NCBI GenBank assembly: GCA_021234155.1
Contig: JAJEKV010000021.1
Span: 17,407,710-17,471,709 of the forward strand
DNA from: Isoetes taiwanensis
Taxonomy: Eukaryota > Streptophyta > Lycopodiopsida > Isoetales > Isoetaceae
Reading direction: 5' to 3'
Length of the DNA: 64,000 nucleotides
The translations under genes were made by a program, and so were the position numbers. The notes beneath the pieces were generated by a model. That model searched no databases. It worked only from the letters and a program-made list of their open reading frames with translations, and had not been told where the DNA came from. Shown here piece after piece: positions 21,937 through 32,607 of the stretch (position 1 is the stretch's first letter; the number at the start of each line of letters is the position of its first letter).

Positions 21937-24873
21937 TCAACAATTTTCCGTGTCATTTGTCATTCGCATGGAACAGACTTCCACAGCTTTCCCAACGGTG
22001 GAGAAGATCCATTCCTGCCCTAAAGACTCTATAAACTTTGATTCATATAGTTTCTCAAGCACACCACTGGATGCATTTGCAATAGCTAACTGTTCAGGTG
22101 GTTGGTTATGGTTCAGCAATGCAAATGTGGAGTTAGAACTTGTCCTCCAGAATAAAGCAAAAAAGAGCTTGGCTTACCGTAACGTTCCTGCTTAGAAGTA
22201 TGTTGCGTATATCCCCCAGAGCACGTATTCCAGTGGTATCAATTATTGTCACAGCTGAATAAAAGATAAAGTTTGTCAGTTTGTCAGAATAACTACCTAC
22301 ACAAGATTCTAGTGTGAAATAATTGACTTACGGTTCATGTCGAGCACCAAAAACTGTACAGGAATCTTATTTATGTCCTCTTCCTCCACCCATCTTAACA
22401 CTCTATGTTAAAAAACATCAACATGATAAGGAAAGATATCACCATGTTTACTTACCAAGCATGAATTGCCATTCTCACATACCTTTCACGAATGTAGTTT
22501 GCATTACAGAAGAACATAGCTGCATCAATGCGCACAACAACTATACCTTGGGGCTTGTTGGCCTCTGGGTACTGTGTCACATTTTTGTAAACACTGCTCC
22601 CTGATATTTGTCCCAGTAAAGAAGTGTGTGGTCTTGACATGTGGAGTAAGATCCTAATAATGGATAAAGCAACCTGGACTACCAAACTTAGTTAAACTAC
22701 AAGCTCTTTATATATTTGACAAACTATTGTAATGCATACTCACAGCAATAGCAAGGCCAAGTGGAATGGAAATGAAAAGCACACCCAGAAAAGCACCAAG
22801 GTATGCCAGGAAATCGAATTTGTCAACCTTCCAAATGCTGAAAGCTCCGACTGGGTCAACCAATCCTATTACAGCTGAGAAGATTATGGAAGCAAGTATA
22901 ACATTTGGTGTGAAGTGAAAAAGTGGCATTAGCACAAGTAGGGTAATCATGACTATGGTTGCCAGCACAATATTTGATACTGCCGTCTTGCAACCAGCAC
23001 CAAAATTTACTGCTGATCGTGCCAGTGCACCTGCATGGGAAGACAGCTCATAAGAATCTGCCCTACAAAAGAGAACTGTCCTAAGATTAGTTACCTGTAG
23101 TTGCATAGCAGGAAGTGCAAGATCCTGCGAGGTTCATTACCCCAATTGCAATCATCTCTTTGTTGCCATCAATATGGTAACCTTTTATTGATGAAAATGT
23201 TCTTCCTACTGCAATACCTTCCTGTATGTTGGAGATACTTTTGATAAGATTGTTAACATGCTCTTAAGACATAATAGAATTTGATATTACCATAAGTGAT
23301 ATCATTCCAACAACCATCGCAATCTTCATGCACTCAACTAAATATTGACCATGAAAATTTAGCTTGTTTGCAGACAATGGATTGATCCCTTCCTTTAGGT
23401 GCCCAACCTGTGGAAAGAAAATAATCTTTAATTCTTGGACATTCTAAGAGAGAATACACAAGCAGCAAGAGCCACATACAATTCTTAGTCCCTTTTCATC
23501 AGCTCGGGTTACCCACACGAAGAAAGTTGTCACCACAACTGAGGTTAGAGGTCCCATCGCCGAAACCCAGAAAAGATTCTCTCTCTTTGTACTCTGCAGC
23601 ATATGTTAACAGGGATTATGCAACTGGATCTAGCTAATGGTGCACATATGATGTACAAGTAGATGACTCACAATGTACTTCAGTGTCAGCAAAAATGTTA
23701 CAAAACATACGGCAATAACAATAGGACGCCAACTCCACTGCACGAGATTATTTCACATCAAGGTCTGCACCCACAGTTCAGAATGTTCAAAATCATGAAC
23801 TACATAAGAATTGTTGTTACCTCGTCGTGCCTTTGGAAAACAGTATGTACAACTGATATTATATCTGGCCTGATTGTGAAGTGCATTAGCCCCAGCATTT
23901 CTTTCAGTTGCTGAAGACAAATAATGATAGCCACTCCAGATACAAAACCAGAGATAGTTGCATGTGATAAGAAGTCGATTATGAACCCAAGCCTGTAAAA
24001 ACATTACAGAATTAAGACGTTTCTTCCAGATTTTATTTCATCCAAAAAAGAATAAAGAATTGTATTCTAAAAACCTGAGGAAACCAAGTGCGGCTTGGAA
24101 AATCCCAACAAAAAATGTGACCGTAAATGCAAGCTATAGATGAAGAGTTGGTTCCTTCACAAGATCAGCAATAGAATGCAACATTGTGCTAAGCACAATT
24201 GAAAGTATAGCTGATGGTCTTGCTGCAACTTCTCTAGAACTCCCCAGTATTGAGTACATCAGGGGTGGTACAAAACTCGAGTCTGCAATGTTGTTTTAGC
24301 AACAAACTTGAGGTGTTAGGATTCTGCAGACAAAAGAGAAGAAATAGACACTTCCAATTTTTCATTAGGTTCTCTTACTTACATAGCCCAACAACAGGAG
24401 GTAGATTTGCTAGTTTCGCATAAGCAATGCCCTGTAGCACCAGCAATTTTTGTCTGTTAGAACTGCCATGTGGCTATCAGTTTGAATTCTGGGAGAAAAA
24501 CAATAAAAGCACGATTTTCCTTAATGTAGATTGGGTCAGTGCAAGAACAAACCTGAGGAATAGAAAGGCTTGCTATTGTCAAACCGGAGATCAAATCGGA
24601 CTTGAAATAACTAAGACAGTACTGTGGCCCCCAACTCAGGATAGGAAAAATATACTGCAGACCCAAGAAGCATTGCATACGTTTCTTCTGGTTTCGAAAC
24701 TGCCGAAAGGGATCATCTGGAAAGAATGTTTCCTTCAGAGAAGAAGAGAGCTTAGAGCTTAAGCTCTTGCAACGTGGAGGGGGTACTTTGTGCAGAGTTT
24801 CTGCATTGTAGTAAGAAAATGGCATTTCCTTCTGCAATGCCTCCGCATTTGGTGCTCCATTTTTGGCCTCCAT
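21937..24873 (-). CDS. SULTR: Sulfate transporter, 13 exons, one in-frame stop
   Basis: A plasma-membrane-type proton/sulfate symporter of the SLC26/SulP family. Exons (minus strand): 24553-24873, 24383-24431, 24075-24282, 23821-23992, 23672-23737, 23480-23593, 23291-23407, 23095-23221, 22744-23030, 22483-22673, 22332-22402, 22178-22254, 21937-22089. Every intron is GT-AG and every phase joins, giving 651 codons including the terminal stop, the usual SULTR length. Landmarks are KETFFPDDPFRQF (N-terminus), GLTIASLSIPQGIAYAKLAN, FLSHATISGFVSG, NLFWVSAMGPLTSVV, NLAGSCTSCYATTGALARSA and a C-terminal STAS domain with IIDTTGIRAL. The ATG at 24873 gives the expected cytosolic N-terminus. Codon 173 (24134-24136) is TAG inside a conserved helix, and no other lesion is present. 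The subgroup is unclear: parts resemble SULTR3, others SULTR1/2. It is either a very young pseudogene, a null allele or a sequencing error. Confidence 0.9.
24134..24136 (-). other. In-frame TAG in SULTR exon 3
   Basis: Codon 173 reads TAG between HL and LAFTVTFF, where the family normally has a residue such as Lys or Gln (a single-base change from AAG or CAG). Translation would end after 172 residues, before most membrane helices and the STAS domain. All other exons are open and in phase. Confidence 0.85.
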
Positions 24874-25715
24874 TAAACAATGCTGCTATTGGATAACAAG
24901 TATACCAATCACAATACCACCAAAGCTCATATGGGACATTCTCAATAAGAGAAGAGCGAACATGATTATATAGGCAAAGCCAGAGGGAAAAGGCCAAAAA
25001 AACTTAAATACTGAAACGGAACATGATGACATAATGATGAGAAGGTTGAAAATTATTGGACAGACTGGTTGCAAGCTGTGCTGCAAAAAAATTGCCATGC
25101 CAATGCCATGCAGACCACATATAATAGCAGGTACTACATACGTCTGGCAAATCAATTTGGCCAATAAGATATGGCTTCTATTCTATTCTGATGACACAGT
25201 GCAATGCATGTAATGAAGTCTGCCATATTTGGCACGAGACCATATAAAACAATAATACAGGTATCTAGCAAAGGTGCAAGAAAATAGGAAGTCTTCAACC
25301 GGGAACAATCCTGGCTTCCGTTTAGGAAGAAGCGGACAGATTTCACCGACAATTTTTTAAAAGCTTATCCGGAAGAATCAATCTGAGACAAAACCCAGAG
25401 GGAATTTAAGCTCAACTTCTTATCTGGCCAATAATACATACATGATTCGCCGGATTTGCAAGGAACTGTGAAGGAAAAAAAAAAGTCTCGCGACTTCAAA
25501 CAGGAATCCCGAGGAAGGCCAGCAAGCGTCCAACAAATAAGGGCATAAATGTCTAACTTTTCTCTTCAGGATGCAGACAGTGTACAGGTCGAGCTCGTGA
25601 TAGACTGTGACAAATTTAAAACACGCCATATGTTTTACGTAAGTGCACAACATGGTCCCTTGATCCAAGAGCCCCCTTGATGAGGACCTTTTGGCAAACA
25701 TGTAAGACTTTTTTT
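24874..25715. other. SULTR upstream region
   Basis: Presumed promoter and 5' UTR of the minus-strand sulfate transporter. The minus-strand open frames here resemble no protein and are probably chance. No specific regulatory element can be claimed. Confidence 0.4.
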
Positions 25716-25718
25716 TCA

Positions 25719-26609
25719 ACCTTCGGCACTATTTTATGTATATTTTTGTGATGTGATAAAACTGCGACCTTGCAACCTGGAATTCCTTCTCTACATCATC
25801 GGTCCCTCTTTCACATGTTGTCTAGGTTGGTGTCACTCACTGTAACATCATTGCTTTTATCTGCCACATAAACCACTTTCCACCCAACTGCTAGATGCAA
25901 ATTACTTCCCTAAACTCGCATAACCTTCCTTCTTATGCAACCTTATGTGCGATAAAGGGAAATCCCATAAAATCTGCCACAGTTGCGCATCTTCTGTTTG
26001 TCAACCACTATTCCTATCAAAGCTTTACACGTCTTCTGTCTGTCAACCACTATTCCTATCAGAGCTTTACACGTCTTCTGTCTGTCAACCACTATTGGGT
26101 AATATACGACAATATTATACAGCTTTCTAGAGTTCCGTGAGATAATTGTGCTTTGTAAAATAGCCTTAGGGAACGTTCCCATGGAACCGACCGGACTCAG
26201 TTTTTTCCAGGTCGAAGTCGAAGTCGAGCAGTTCCCAAGGTTGCCTTTAAGGAAAACTCGGATTTTTCCAGAAATGAAAGACCATTTCTGAAAGGCCGGG
26301 TTGCTGCCTTTGTTTTGTCCTTTAACGAATCAACAGGTGACGAAGAGCAAGCAACCGATGAAGCAGTTGGTGAAGATCGAAGCCAGTGAAGATCTAGTCG
26401 GTTTTTTAGCAGAAGAGTACTGCGGTCGCATGGGAACAGTCCTCACTCTTTTGCGGTCAAGTCAGGCTCATGGGAACGCCCCCTTAATTTCATTAATGAA
26501 GAGGGGGTTAATGATCCCCTTGAGTATATTAGGGCTTCATAATGTTAATACCTTTTCTATCACCTCGAAAATATCCTAAACATGTTAAAAAAGTTTTACT
26601 TTCTGAACA
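25719..26609. repeat. Dispersed duplication, copy 1, left part
   Basis: Matches 34537-34980 and 35505-35539 at high identity. Shared landmarks are CTTCGGCACTATTTTATGTA, the AACATCATTGCTTTTATCTG block, a 42-bp unit containing TTCTGTCTGTCAACCACTAT, and GTTTTACTTTCTGAACA at the end. Copy 1 has one more 42-bp unit (starts near 25991, 26033, 26075) than copy 2. Copy 1 carries a 315-bp MITE, and the Helitron is inserted exactly at its right end; copy 2 lacks both. Confidence 0.85.
26169..26483. mobile_element. 315-bp MITE, PIF/Harbinger-like
   Basis: The terminal inverted repeats read GGGAACGTTCCCATG on the left and, as reverse complement, GGGGGCGTTCCCATG on the right. They are flanked by TTA on both sides (26166-26168, 26484-26486). 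The related sequence at 34880-34882 has a single TTA and no insert, so the boundaries are set by an empty site. A 3-bp TTA duplication with GGG-starting ends fits the PIF/Harbinger superfamily. It has no coding capacity. Confidence 0.8.
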
Positions 26610-27920
26610 TCTATATATAATAATAATGGCGTTTTGTGATAGTCTGTGCGCAATCTTGCGCGTTGAATTTTTTTAGGGTATTTTGGTCCATTGATTTTGG
26701 TGGTTTACGGTTCTGGCTCTGTTCTTCCCACATCCGGGCGTCTTCCCTTTCGAGTTCCTGTTCCTGAATGCCGGAATGGGGTTCTACGATCGAGATCCTA
26801 TGCAATAAACAGAAATGGCATCATTGCTCCGCAGAAAACAAGTTTTAGATTTTTACCAACCTCTCGGTCAGCAAGACCAATCGCTCCTTGCGACATACTT
26901 TTCGTGCCAGGGTTGTTTTGAAGCTTTAGGTAGTTATATTAAAAGACCTAATTTTGTTTTCTTTGTGTGATTTCTTCCCGGATTTGAAGGAGTTTATTGT
27001 ACGAATCGTTTTGAGCAATTGGGCAATGTGGATTCAGATTGCAAAGAAGAAAAGATAATGAATTTTTTGAAGCATGTCGAGAAATTTGGCCAGAAGCAGA
27101 CTTAACAAAAAAAATTGAATTCGATGGCCATTCTGGACCGTTGTCTAGGTTAGAGAAGAAAATGCTCCACAAAAGCATGGATGTCGCCTATGATGCTCCA
27201 CAAAGGTAAATCAGTTTTTTTCTTAGCTCTTATTTATCGTAGCTCTATCCCAGCCTTAATTAAGATCATAGTTCCCATCACGTAGTAATGACGCCCCTGG
27301 CGTTGAGACATGATTTACCTTGCCATGGCATTTGCATTTTGGATTCTCACTTTAGTATAGTCCAATATGTCTATTTGCCGAAGTTTTCTCTGTAATCTGT
27401 TCAAATTGATGTTCGATCCGGTTTTCGTCGGGTTCTAGTTGCAAAAGGCACGTGCAATGCATTCCTTAGCAAAAGCCCATGCATGACATGATTAAAAGTT
27501 TTATCGATGAATAGGGGGCGACCGATAATTTATTTGGTGCTAGCCGTTTATATGACAATTATATAGTCAATCCACATTTTGATCTACATACCTTAGAATC
27601 ATATATGTGATTTGTTCAGAACCAAAACTTCTATATGAAAATGCAACCCATGGCTCCTTGACCGCCATTTCCTTCCTAGGTTTACCTCAATTAATTGTTA
27701 TCAGCTCATTATGTGTGCAAACTGATAAAGAGCATATTAGCACAAGATCAATTCTTGGTTCTTTTTTGAAGTTATGATGGTGCATATTGCTTATTTGCAG
27801 ATCTTGAGCTTGCAAATGACTGTTATTCTTTGAAAGCTTACAAAAATAAGAACTTTTGTTTTGATGACTTTGTTATGTTAGTGAAGTAGATGTTTTTCAA
27901 ATTCTTTTTAACAACCGCCT

Positions 27921-28169
27921 TTAGAGACATAAACCTCTGCTCTTGTGCATGAATCCCCTTGTGCCACAATTTCTCAAGCTGTATCCATTTGTCCAAAACA
28001 TTTTAGTTATTCTTGAGCGTAGCCGCGTGCTCAATGTGCCCCGCAAAAAATGAGGCGCCTTTGCACATTTGCCATACACATCAATTGAACTGCTGCAGAT
28101 ATTCCCTTTCTTTGATCTTGGCATGTATTTGCCACTTTGCAATGGCAATGAGATATGAAGAATAAACAA
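27921..28169 (-). pseudogene. Possible PPR fragment in the Helitron
   Basis: A minus-strand open frame of 82 codons. It contains SSIDVYGKCA, which resembles the VDMYAKCG core of plant PLS-class pentatricopeptide repeats. Another frame shows GYAQE followed by LKCF, also PPR-like. It is heavily decayed, and I assign it partly because a clearer PPR fragment follows on the same strand at 28.7-29.06 kb. Confidence 0.35.
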
Positions 28170-28724
28170 TGTTAATGTTTCACACCATTTGTAGCCACCT
28201 GATCAATTACAGCAGCTGAATTATCAGAAGATGCATGTAAGCTCCTTTGGCACATTATTCAAGCATTCATTATCAGATACTTTGGATGGAAACCCTGAGC
28301 TTTGTTTAAGTTGCTTCATTATCAGATACGTTGGATGGAAACCCTGAGCTTTGTTTGTTTATGTTGTTCGCTGCACTTGAGCCTGCTCAGCGAAATGAAT
28401 TGATGAGTAAGTAAATGTCACATTTTTGCTTCTATTTTCATCTACAACTATTGTTTACATACATACTTTCGTTATATGGATCTGCATATAGAGCTCATGT
28501 TTAGAATGATGGCTATTTCAGATATCTCAAGCCCGATACCCTCATGAAATTCATGTGAATTTTTAAAGGACATCTATTAGGACCTTCTTATGTTGAACTT
28601 CCTCTGGTAAGAATTCTAAGGTTTTATATACCATGCAAGCAACCATGTAACTGCAAGTCTTCTACATTGAAGTCTAGAATCTGGTGGCTTTTTGTGCAAT
28701 GGGAAGCTATTTATTCTTGCCCTA

Positions 28725-29056
28725 TCAATGAGATGATACCACACGTCTGAACTTGCCTTCGGGCCTTTTTACAATGCCAGGTTCTGTTTCAAATTTATGT
28801 TGACAATAGGAACACATTAAAGAAGTCCAGGTCATGATGTCTTGGATAGGTAGTCTGTCAATGACTGGGATCCAATATTCACGATGAACCCATTTACTAA
28901 ATTGCTTGGATGAGTCTCCCAATATTCATGATGACTCCATGTACTATTTTTCTGTGAATGGATGAGTCTCCCCTTGGCAAGCAGCATAAAATTGGAAAAT
29001 GCAGTGAGAATGGTACAGACGGTAATCTTATTTGGGTTCACTCTTTCTAATTGCAT
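28725..29056 (-). pseudogene. PPR protein fragment captured by the Helitron
   Basis: Minus strand, two frames. The first begins MQLERVNPNKITVCTILTAF and continues SNFMLLAKGRLIHS, a nearly canonical pentatricopeptide motif (M..GV.PN..TF..IL.AC, then G..IH). After a frameshift comes DRLPIQDIMTWTSLMCSYCQ, the usual D(V/I)MTWTS(L/M)I..Y.Q start of the next motif. PPR proteins bind organellar RNA, and the PLS class is very large in land plants. Only about two repeats remain and the frames do not join, so it is a non-functional captured fragment. Confidence 0.65.
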
Positions 29057-30208
29057 AAGGTAAATGTCTAACAGGTTTTCATTGGCTGCATTTGCTAAAC
29101 GTGTAATGAATATCAGAATATATGAGCTCGCCTTGAATCAGAATATATGAGCCTGCCTTGAAATGCTCTGAAACCCCTTTTGTTGTGTGCAAGATTCTGT
29201 GCAGGATTAGTGATCAAATATATGGATGGTTTGGCGCAGATGATACACTTTTAAAGATGCATCTAGAGGTCTCGGAAAGTTCTCCCTAGCAATCGCAATG
29301 ATCACGATGGTACATTTAGGTAATTCATGAAGCATTCCCTTTGTTGTTTGTCACTACATTCCCTTTGCTCTGTCTCACTACAATATAGATCTTATCATTG
29401 TTAACCAACATGAATGTTCCTATAGGAAACCAATCCCCTGCTACACCTAAATCTGCCAAGCTCAAAGGGGCTGCAAAATGAAAGAGAACTTCCTGCTTTG
29501 CTTCCAAAAACTGTTTTAACATAGCAATTTGTTTGAAATCCTCATAATTGCATCTATTGCATGCTTTGTCATTTCCATAACCATTTCAACTGAATATGTA
29601 CTATGGTGGAGAAATATACTATGCCTGATGGTTCATACTTCATGATACCGTGTGACTTCTGCTTCTAAGGTTCTTATTCGAAGGCATGGTAAATGTTATT
29701 GCATTTAGGTAGTTGTTGCAGCATTCGTTTACACTTGGGCGCTACATTCAATAGCTGCTTCTGGAAGTTTGGCAAATCCACCATACAGTGGCCCCTTTTT
29801 TTTTCATTTTTAGACATTGCGTTCAATAGATGTTTGTCGTAGTGATTTAATGTTGGGTACATTTAAGGCATCTGTGCAGTGTGCAGGAGGCTTCTCAAAT
29901 TTTTGATTTTTTAAGCATATTTTTTGGATTCTGCAGAAGCCTCTTCGTAGATGCAATTACCAAAGTGCTGCTGAGTTCATAGGCAGAGCATGTTTGAAGC
30001 TTGAAATCTTTATGGATCTGCAGAGGATTCTGGCATGCAGGCTGGTTAATCTTCGGCAAAGCTCCACGGCTATGGCAGGAAGAGAAATTTCCTTTTTAAA
30101 GCCTGAAGCTCCAACCTCTTTCATCCGTGGCTGCAGGATCCCTATGTTATTATTTCGTACTAATATAATCGTGTTTGGAGCATTATTACATGACGCCGGT
30201 TTAAGCTG

Positions 30209-30474
30209 CTAGAAATGCAGAAACGGCTCAACACATTGAACAAGCCCTTTGTCAAAAGCATTTGGGTAAGTAATTTCTGACCCAATTACAAAATTCTCAG
30301 CTTGATTGATCAGAAGCTTCTAACAGTTTGAGAATTTTTGCCTTGAATTTGATTGCAGAGTCCGGATGGAGACATTTTAGACTGCGTTCTTTTGCAGAAT
30401 CAACCTGCATTTGATCATTCAACACTAAAAGATCACAAATTTTGTTTAGACAGCTCCACAAGTTGGTGTGTAGA
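30209..30474 (+). pseudogene. Neprosin-family N-terminal fragment in the Helitron
   Basis: Exon-intron-exon is preserved. Exon 1 reads EMQKRLNTLNKPFVKSI up to 30265. The intron (30266-30358, 93 bp) starts GTAAG and ends CAG. Exon 2 reads SPDGDILDCVLLQNQPAFDH then STLKDHK. This is the activation-peptide region of plant neprosin (DUF239) proteins, which normally continues into a glutamic peptidase domain; that domain is missing. The retained intron shows capture at DNA level, as expected for a Helitron rather than for retroposition. Confidence 0.75.
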
Positions 30475-31287
30475 AAGTTACATTAGATTATTATTCTGTA
30501 TGCTTTCCTTTAGATGAATTGCAGAAAGAATCCAGGTTTTATGTTGTGCAGATACTGAAAGTAACAATTAGAGACAGTAAACCAGAAGCAATGTTGATAC
30601 AATGGATGATGGATTCAGATGGTAGTATTGTCCGAAAGCTATAAAGAGTAGCCCCCAAATAAAAGGCAAAAGCTGTAAAGAATAAAAAGCAAGCATGTAA
30701 GCAAGCATGTAACCTAAATTGCAACATGTAGATGCAATGTAACCCATTTCTACATGTTGAGGCAAGGCAGATTTCTCTCCCATGCTAATCCTCTTGCCAA
30801 ATGTAGCTTTGTTTTAACTAAAATTTTGAATGGATGTAGCTTTCTTTTAACTGAAATTTTGAATGTGGACGTGGGCTAAGGGTTAGTGCAATTTTTTTTG
30901 CAAAAATGGTGGATAGTATTATATATGGTACTGGGTGGTTTAGGTGTAATTCAAATTCAAATTCATGTTGCATGATCCTCACGATGCTTAACGATACATG
31001 TGAAGCGCCCTTAATAATCATTGCCAATTAGGAAGGACAACTCCCTACAAATCAGTATTAGTTGTTTCAACATTAACTACTATCCAAGCTCATAACGACG
31101 TAATATTTCTCAACCAACTTAAAATATATAGAGAAATGCAATATTTTGTCATATAAAAAAAGGGTTGTCATATTACACTAGGCAATTAAATGTTTTTAGA
31201 GTTCACTACCAGTCTCGCATTTAAGAATTATTAGTAGACGTTCTCAACCATAACATTCTTAATACTTGAATTTAATCCTGACGAAAA

Positions 31288-31304
31288 GCCCAGCAACGCT
31301 GGGC
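31288..31304 (+). other. Helitron 3' terminal hairpin
   Basis: GCCCAGC, loop AAC, GCTGGGC: a perfect 7-bp stem. It is followed by ACTTTTT and the terminal CTAG, the usual place for the rolling-circle termination signal. Confidence 0.9.
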
Positions 31305-31315
31305 ACTTTTTCTAG

Positions 31316-31725
31316 TATATAAATATTGTAGGATGATTCTCCTAACATATATTTCAAGATTCCTCCCTATAATTCTGATGCTTCAGATATTTTCATGTGC
31401 AACACTTCTATTGATATTTTCTTGGCAAATATTCGCTGGCTATGGCGTATTTAGGGACTGTGGCATCTGGAGCATAGCGCCCCTGCTCGCTTTTACATCC
31501 TTTTTAAGATTAGTTGTTGCAGAATAGATCTGGCTCCTTCAATGCACTAAGTTTTTTTGTTGATTGAGCAGCTTCGGATCTGTTTTATGCCCACAACAAT
31601 GAAAAACCAGGCAAGATCAATTTCTTGATGTGTTACCATTGCAGAATGCATATATTTTTAGGTTAGAAATAGACACGTATCAATCCTTTTGAAATTTTAA
31701 ACCACGGTTAGTTTAGTTGCAATGG
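31316..31725. repeat. Dispersed duplication, copy 1, right part
   Basis: Continues the 25.7-kb duplication after the Helitron and matches 35540-35945, including TATATAAATATTGTAGGATG at the start and GACACGTATCAATCCTTTTG near the end. Copy 2 repeats part of this end twice. Confidence 0.85.
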
Positions 31726-31749
31726 AAATTTTATAGAAATTTTAGCTTG

Positions 31750-32345
31750 CTAAAAACTTTGATAAAGGCTGATTAAAGAAAAAACAGGGCCTCAGAGAAT
31801 CAAACTCTATCTAAGACCAATGGCATGCGTATTCAACACCTGTTCAAATTTCCTCTAATGTAATTCTGGCTTGTCCTTTACTGCCTAGCCATAGTCTACT
31901 GTTTTTGCAGTAGGACATTGGGATTTGGTTTCCACTTCTTCTTCCAATAATCTCTATATTGGAATGCATATGAAATGTCTGCCAATTGGCTCCTACCAAG
32001 AGATAAAACCACGATTCCATTATTTTGAAGGAAAAAAAGGAAGGAAGGAAGTATATTTTAACGTCCGCGGAGGCCAAACTTGACCTATGAGACGGTACAT
32101 GCAGTACACAAAGCAGATAAAACCACACCAAAAAGACAAATGCTACTGTACAATGTGTCCCTACTACTGGGATGAAAAAACCCCCACATGGGAGGAAAAA
32201 CCCTGGTAGTAGGCTCTCAGATCCCTTGTCCTGTAAGGGATTCTCTAACGGTAGAGACTTGCAAAATGTAGGATGCGAGACGTGCAACCATTGGCGATGC
32301 CAGCAAATAGTGGCAACCCCAATTTCAACAATGTGGAATTGCATG
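31750..32345 (-). mobile_element. Possible LTR-retrotransposon LTR fragment
   Basis: On the minus strand, GGTTTTTCCTCCCATGTGGG followed by GGTTTTTTCATCCC near 32200, then a T-rich tract and TTTATCTGCTTTGTG, resembles the R-region style of Ty1/copia LTRs. A 166-codon minus-strand frame (31844-32344) runs through it but matches no protein I know. A 23-bp block at 32051-32073 with a GGAA tract is identical to one in the A2 coding region (37942-37964). No second LTR is found. Confidence 0.3.
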
Positions 32346-32396
32346 TAAATACTTTTTATTATCAGCCTTAATTCTAACAGGTCTCAAATTACAAGT

Positions 32397-32600
32397 TAAC
32401 ACTTATCACAAGCCAGTATTCCACATTCAAATAGATGTAACTCAAGTAGATAATCACAAGCCAGTATATCACATTCAAGTAGAGTGAGATACTTATATAC
32501 TGAAAGTAAGATTACAATGAAAGCACGAATACAATGAAAATGCACTGAAAGTAGGATTACAATGAAAGTAAGATTCACATCATAAGATACTCATGGACTC
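32397..32600. repeat. Short tandem repeats after the B3 end
   Basis: Two local repeats: a unit with CACAAGCCAGTAT and CACATTCAA occurring twice (about 32407 and 32457), and GATTACAATGAAA-type units occurring three to four times (about 32510-32570). They lie directly past the 3' end of the B3 reading frame (minus strand) and may be the subterminal part of that element. Confidence 0.5.
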
Positions 32601-32607
32601 TCGTACT

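Larger units (their letters stand above)
26610..31315 (+). mobile_element. Non-autonomous Helitron, 4,706 bp
   Basis: The 5' end is TC (TCTATATATAATAATAATGG). The 3' end is CTAG (31312-31315), preceded by a 7-bp-stem hairpin (31288-31304) and seven bases. It sits between host A (26609) and T (31316). The uninterrupted target is present at 35539/35540, where the flanks join as CTGAACA / TATATAAAT, with no target duplication; this is the Helitron insertion rule. No Rep/helicase is found inside. It carries fragments of a PPR gene (minus) and a neprosin gene (plus, with intron), so it looks like a gene-capturing, non-autonomous element that depended on an autonomous relative elsewhere. Some internal short tandem copies occur (about 28260-28360 and 29110-29160). 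Confidence 0.9.

Noticed and set aside
24134-24160. Reading the SULTR TAG as the end of a mini-intron (a GT lies 27 nt before the AG of TATAG)
   Set aside because: Removing 27 nt would keep the frame, but this is far below any known plant intron length and would delete residues the family keeps.
24427-24762. 111-codon plus-strand ORF
   Set aside because: It is the antisense shadow of SULTR exon 1 and part of intron 1.
31844-32344. 166-codon minus-strand ORF as a membrane protein
   Set aside because: It runs through LTR-like low-complexity sequence with no conserved motif; hydrophobicity comes from T-rich DNA.
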